This document shows positions 61,557 to 64,000 of a stretch of DNA of 64,000 nucleotides, in pieces. Every line of letters begins with the position of its first letter. The stretch's first letter is position 1. Origin of the DNA: Rhodothermia bacterium (GTDB lineage Bacteria > Bacteroidota > Rhodothermia > Balneolales > Balneolaceae); assembly GCA_030427885.1 (NCBI GenBank), contig JAUICM010000003.1, positions 434,001-498,000 of the forward strand, in the 5' to 3' direction. Position numbers and translations under genes: made by a program. The notes below the pieces were generated by a model. That model did not search any database. It saw nothing but the letters and a program-made list of their open reading frames with translations, and was not told the origin of the DNA.

Positions 61557-62249
61557 ATGAAAAGAAAGACTAAATACGTATTTCCGATTTTATTGGCTGC
61601 AGCGCTCGTTATGTCATACTGTACCCAGGTGGGCTCTGTTGATAATAAAGATGAGGGTGTTATTGAATTTCAGAACGGGTTATTTGTTAATACAAACGTT
61701 GCCCCTGAAACCTCCGAAAAAGTATTAACCTGGATTAGCAGTGCTAAACCCGGTTTCTTAAACGACTTAAAAAAGAACAAGCTTATCGAGTTCGATTTTG
61801 AAAATTTAAGTATTGCACAAATTCATGGCCAGGATGGTGCTGCAGTCGTAGTTAAACAGTCTGATTTTGATGAGGACAACCCTATCAATTATTCATTAAG
61901 TTTTTTCGAACATGGCCAACATAATATAGTTGGTGCTATGGTTATCGTTGTTGAAACAACCGATGAAATAAGGACTATCAGCTATTTTTCCCTTAAGAAC
62001 GAACTTATTTCCAAAGTAGAAATAGACTTGAATGGGGTAGTAAAACAGGTGAATACTATATTGCCTGAAGAAGAGTTTTTTGACAACAAACTAAAAGAAA
62101 GTTGTGGCCAGGCTACAGCTGATTGTCTCGCTGATGCTTATGCCAATCACGGTTGGGCTTCCGTTTGGGCTATTGTCCAGACTGCTTTCCTTCCTGAAAC
62201 AGCTGCTGCTCTTGCAATAGCCTGTGCTGCTAAAAATTGTCTTGATTAA
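61557..62249 (+). CDS. Secreted protein with a hydrophobic four-cysteine C-terminal tail
   Basis: The 230-residue protein has a signal sequence (KYVFPILLAAALVMSYC); the Cys at 22 could be lipidated but Tyr before it is atypical. Residues 25-175 form a soluble mixed domain (YSLSFFEHGQHNIVGAMVIVV). The tail (about 180-230) is alanine-rich and helical, with Cys at 183, 190, 223 and 228 (C-x6-C and C-x4-C) around a WASVWAIVQTAF core. The tail resembles cysteine-bridged helical-hairpin peptides seen in some bacteriocin precursors. AAGG sits 6 bases before ATG. AT-rich. No family is recognised. Confidence 0.72.
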   Translation: MKRKTKYVFPILLAAALVMSYCTQVGSVDNKDEGVIEFQNGLFVNTNVAPETSEKVLTWISSAKPGFLNDLKKNKLIEFDFENLSIAQIHGQDGAAVVVKQSDFDEDNPINYSLSFFEHGQHNIVGAMVIVVETTDEIRTISYFSLKNELISKVEIDLNGVVKQVNTILPEEEFFDNKLKESCGQATADCLADAYANHGWASVWAIVQTAFLPETAAALAIACAAKNCLD

Positions 62250-62267
62250 TCTAAACGAGGTGAAGAT

Positions 62268-62507
62268 ATGAAGCAATTACTTATCTATTATTTTCAAATC
62301 CTACTCCCTATTCCTTTGCTGGTGAGTCTTGCTAATATTAGCAGCATCAGCTTTGTCGTGGGCTTAATCTTATATGTTCTGATATACCGCCCGCTGGTAG
62401 ATGGATACCGATTACTATCGAAAGGCATTATTTCTAAAAATGAGTTCTTCAAAATATTTATTCCTCTCTGGAGGCTAAAATATTTTACGGAGCTTTATTT
62501 TGAATAA
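62268..62507 (+). CDS. Small membrane protein, possible partner of the cysteine-tail protein
   Basis: A 79-residue protein with two hydrophobic helices (about 3-24 and 26-44) and a basic, aromatic C-terminal tail (RLLSKGIISKNEFFKIF, LWRLKYFTELYF). GAGGTG precedes ATG at a normal distance. It begins 18 bases after the cysteine-tail gene and ends in a long bidirectional terminator. If the first gene encodes an antibacterial peptide, this one has the size and topology of an immunity protein; this is inference. AT-rich like its neighbour. Confidence 0.65.
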   Translation: MKQLLIYYFQILLPIPLLVSLANISSISFVVGLILYVLIYRPLVDGYRLLSKGIISKNEFFKIFIPLWRLKYFTELYFE

Positions 62508-62518
62508 CAGCAGCTTTT

Positions 62519-62555
62519 AAAATGAGCCCCTGACTAATAATCAGGGGCTCATTTT
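62519..62555. terminator. Bidirectional intrinsic terminator
   Basis: AAAATGAGCCCCTGA (62519-62533) and TCAGGGGCTCATTTT (62541-62555) form a perfect 15-bp stem with a 7-base loop, with A runs and T runs suited to both strands. It separates the convergent small-membrane-protein and PQQ-enzyme genes. Confidence 0.95.
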
Positions 62556-62570
62556 CTATTCTTAATCGAA

Positions 62571-63683
62571 TTACTCTGCCGGAGTCGCCACTACTTTGTA
62601 GATCCCTTTTCCGGTAACACCCACGTAGATCGTTCCGTCCGGAGCTTCTTCCACGCTGCGTACACGACCAATATCGGTAAGAACTTCTTCACGCCCTGTT
62701 ACTTTGTCTCCATCCAGTTTAACCAGGTGAACATAACCGAATTTGAGGGATCCAACGAGTACATGTCCTTTCCAATCCGGATATTTGTCTGAGGTCACAA
62801 AGGCCATTCCTGACGGAGCGATTGAAGGAACCCAGTAGGTGATTGGTTGTTCCATTCCCACCCGGGCAGTGTCTTCTGCAAATTCGGTTCCGCTGTAATT
62901 GATCCCAAAACTGATGATTGGCCAGCCATAATTCTTTCCTGGCTGAATAATGTTCAATTCATCTCCGCCCTGTGGACCATGCTCATGGGCCCAGATCTTA
63001 CCTGTCCAGGGATTCTTTTCCATGCCCTGTGGATTTCGGTGACCATAGGAATAGATCGCTGTCTTGGCACCTGCCTCGTTAACAAATGGGTTATCTTCAG
63101 GAATACGGCCGTCGTCATATAGTCTGTATATCTTTCCACCGTCACGGGTGATATCCTGTGGGTTAACGTCACGATTTCCACGATCCCCTACAGAAAAATA
63201 CAGATAGTTATCATCATCAAAAGCCAGCCTTCCACCAAAGTGTTGCCCACGGCCGGTATTCGGTGTTGCTTTGTAGATCACCTCTTTATTCACCAGCAAA
63301 TTATTCTCCAGCTTCGCTCTCATAACTGCTGTATTTCCACCGCTGCCTTCACCTGAATTTGAGGAGTATGCAAAATAGATCCATCCGTTTCTGTCATAAT
63401 CCGGATGAACGGCTATATCCAGAAAACCGCCCTGTCCGTTCACATAAATATCGGAAGGTAATCCCCCGATGGTTTCTTCCTGGAGTTTTCCATCCACTAT
63501 CTTATACAAAACCCCGGACCGGTCGGTAACCAGCATGTCTCCGTTTGGCAGCCATGCCATTCCCCATGGAACCTGAATACCTTCCACGTACAGCTCGGCA
63601 CTATAATTTTGGGTTGATTGGGTTGGATTGTCCGCGGCTGCACAGGATATAATTAGTGCAGCAATTAAAAATAATCGATTCAT
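62571..63683 (-). CDS. PQQ-dependent sugar dehydrogenase-type lipoprotein (sorbosone/glucose dehydrogenase)
   Basis: Start 63683 (MNRLFLIAALIISCAA) is chosen because it gives a lipobox at residue 14; the frame continues upstream to 63767 with no sense. The 370-residue propeller has VPWGMAWLPNGDMLVTDRSG, YVNGQGGFLDIAVHPDY, GQHFGGRLAFDDDNYLYFSVGDRGN, YGHRNPQGM and AHEHGPQGGDELN (His/Arg residues at the PQQ/Ca2+ site). It likely oxidises aldose sugars in the periplasm. It is 23 bases after purU. Confidence 0.92.
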   Translation of the reverse strand: MNRLFLIAALIISCAAADNPTQSTQNYSAELYVEGIQVPWGMAWLPNGDMLVTDRSGVLYKIVDGKLQEETIGGLPSDIYVNGQGGFLDIAVHPDYDRNGWIYFAYSSNSGEGSGGNTAVMRAKLENNLLVNKEVIYKATPNTGRGQHFGGRLAFDDDNYLYFSVGDRGNRDVNPQDITRDGGKIYRLYDDGRIPEDNPFVNEAGAKTAIYSYGHRNPQGMEKNPWTGKIWAHEHGPQGGDELNIIQPGKNYGWPIISFGINYSGTEFAEDTARVGMEQPITYWVPSIAPSGMAFVTSDKYPDWKGHVLVGSLKFGYVHLVKLDGDKVTGREEVLTDIGRVRSVEEAPDGTIYVGVTGKGIYKVVATPAE

Positions 63684-63706
63684 GGTTGGGTAAATTTGGT
63701 TGAGGT

Positions 63707-64000
63707 CTAATTGAAAATAATAGTCCTGTTGGCCGCTACCAAAGTTTTTCTCTGTATGTGTTTCCATACAGCTCTGGACAGAACCAGCGTTTCCAGGTCC
63801 CGGCCTTTTCTAACCAGGTCGTCTACAGAATCACGATGTGTTACATGCACTATATCCTGCTCAATGATAGGACCTTCATCCAGATCTTCAGTCACATAGT
63901 GACTGGTTGCTCCGATTATTTTTACTCCCCGATCGTACGCTGAATGGTAGGGCCGTGCCCCGGGAAAGGCAGGTAAAAAGGAGTGATGTATGTTTATAAT
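63707..64000 (-). CDS. purU: Formyltetrahydrofolate deformylase, C-terminal part (partial)
   Basis: The frame runs in from the right edge and ends at TAG 63707; 97 codons are seen. [17 protein letters not shown] gives the catalytic His region, and [16 protein letters not shown] gives the conserved Asp region of the formyltransferase fold; [19 protein letters not shown] closes the protein. The enzyme hydrolyses 10-formyl-THF to formate and THF. The start and ACT domain lie outside the window. The PQQ-enzyme gene follows 23 bases later. Confidence 0.93.
   Translation of the reverse strand: MINIHHSFLPAFPGARPYHSAYDRGVKIIGATSHYVTEDLDEGPIIEQDIVHVTHRDSVDDLVRKGRDLETLVLSRAVWKHIQRKTLVAANRTIIFN

Overview
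The window reads as a chromosomal segment of a marine, moderately AT-rich Gram-negative bacterium of the Bacteroidota/Rhodothermota/Balneolota kind, most like a Balneolaceae member (Balneola, Gracilimonas and relatives). This is inferred from gene content: HU-SPOR fusion, ftsK-lolA pairing, a Mrp lacking the usual C-terminal cysteine pair, TonB-dependent receptors with carboxypeptidase-regulatory N-termini, DUF1647-type and DUF6174-type proteins, GMC/gluconate-dehydrogenase-subunit-3 pair, and few obvious Shine-Dalgarno sites. I see no rRNA, tRNA, CRISPR array or insertion sequence, and no gene-free stretch longer than about 230 bases.

Region 1 (1-8745, all minus) looks like one long operon, transcribed comB, ftsK, lolA-like, a flippase-like membrane protein, an outer-membrane barrel, a short HU-like protein, an HU-transmembrane-SPOR fusion, then the start of an ExbB/TolQ-like proton channel gene cut by the window edge. 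Chromosome translocation, envelope constriction and outer-membrane maintenance genes are translationally coupled here. Region 2 (8761-20266) is housekeeping and small membrane or secreted proteins: gcvT, aminopeptidase P, M23 peptidase, mrp, glutamate dehydrogenase, a membrane-anchored M15-like domain, four small membrane proteins, an M19 dipeptidase lipoprotein and an AT-rich propeller lipoprotein.

Region 3 (20268-26200) is accessory: a four-gene operon of a cyclic-peptide-exporter-like ABC protein plus three glycosyltransferase-like proteins, preceded by a 28-codon micro-ORF, diverging from dinB (Pol IV). Next comes a four-helix-bundle gene bracketed by a 13-bp inverted repeat, which may be a small mobile unit. 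Region 4 (26314-36958) has an ECF sigma/anti-sigma/secreted-protein operon, aat, a large secreted zinc protease, an AGCS symporter with an unclear start, a DinB-fold protein, MarC, a GAF methionine sulfoxide reductase, a TerB-like protein and two lipoproteins.

Region 5 (37143-45671) is nutrient acquisition: a TonB receptor coupled to a phytase-like propeller lipoprotein, then a probable sugar-oxidation group (lectin-fold secreted protein, xylose-isomerase-like TIM barrel, GMC dehydrogenase and its small subunit). Region 6 (45821-55840) holds a cytidylate-kinase-like protein, an ABC ATPase and permease separated by lgt, an outer-membrane barrel, uvrA, and a secreted protein with three 43-residue beta-trefoil lectin repeats. 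Region 7 (56017-64000) holds a methyltransferase, comEC, a Tat-type Gfo/Idh/MocA oxidoreductase, a small cassette (AraC-type HTH, secreted protein with a four-cysteine hydrophobic tail, two-helix membrane protein), a PQQ-type sugar dehydrogenase lipoprotein and the 3' part of purU.

The best candidates for something undescribed are the HU-SPOR operon, the regulator/cysteine-tail/membrane-protein cassette at 61116-62507, the exporter plus glycosyltransferase operon with its micro-ORF, the inverted-repeat-bounded four-helix-bundle gene, and the trefoil-repeat secreted protein. All functions are read from sequence and family knowledge without searches.
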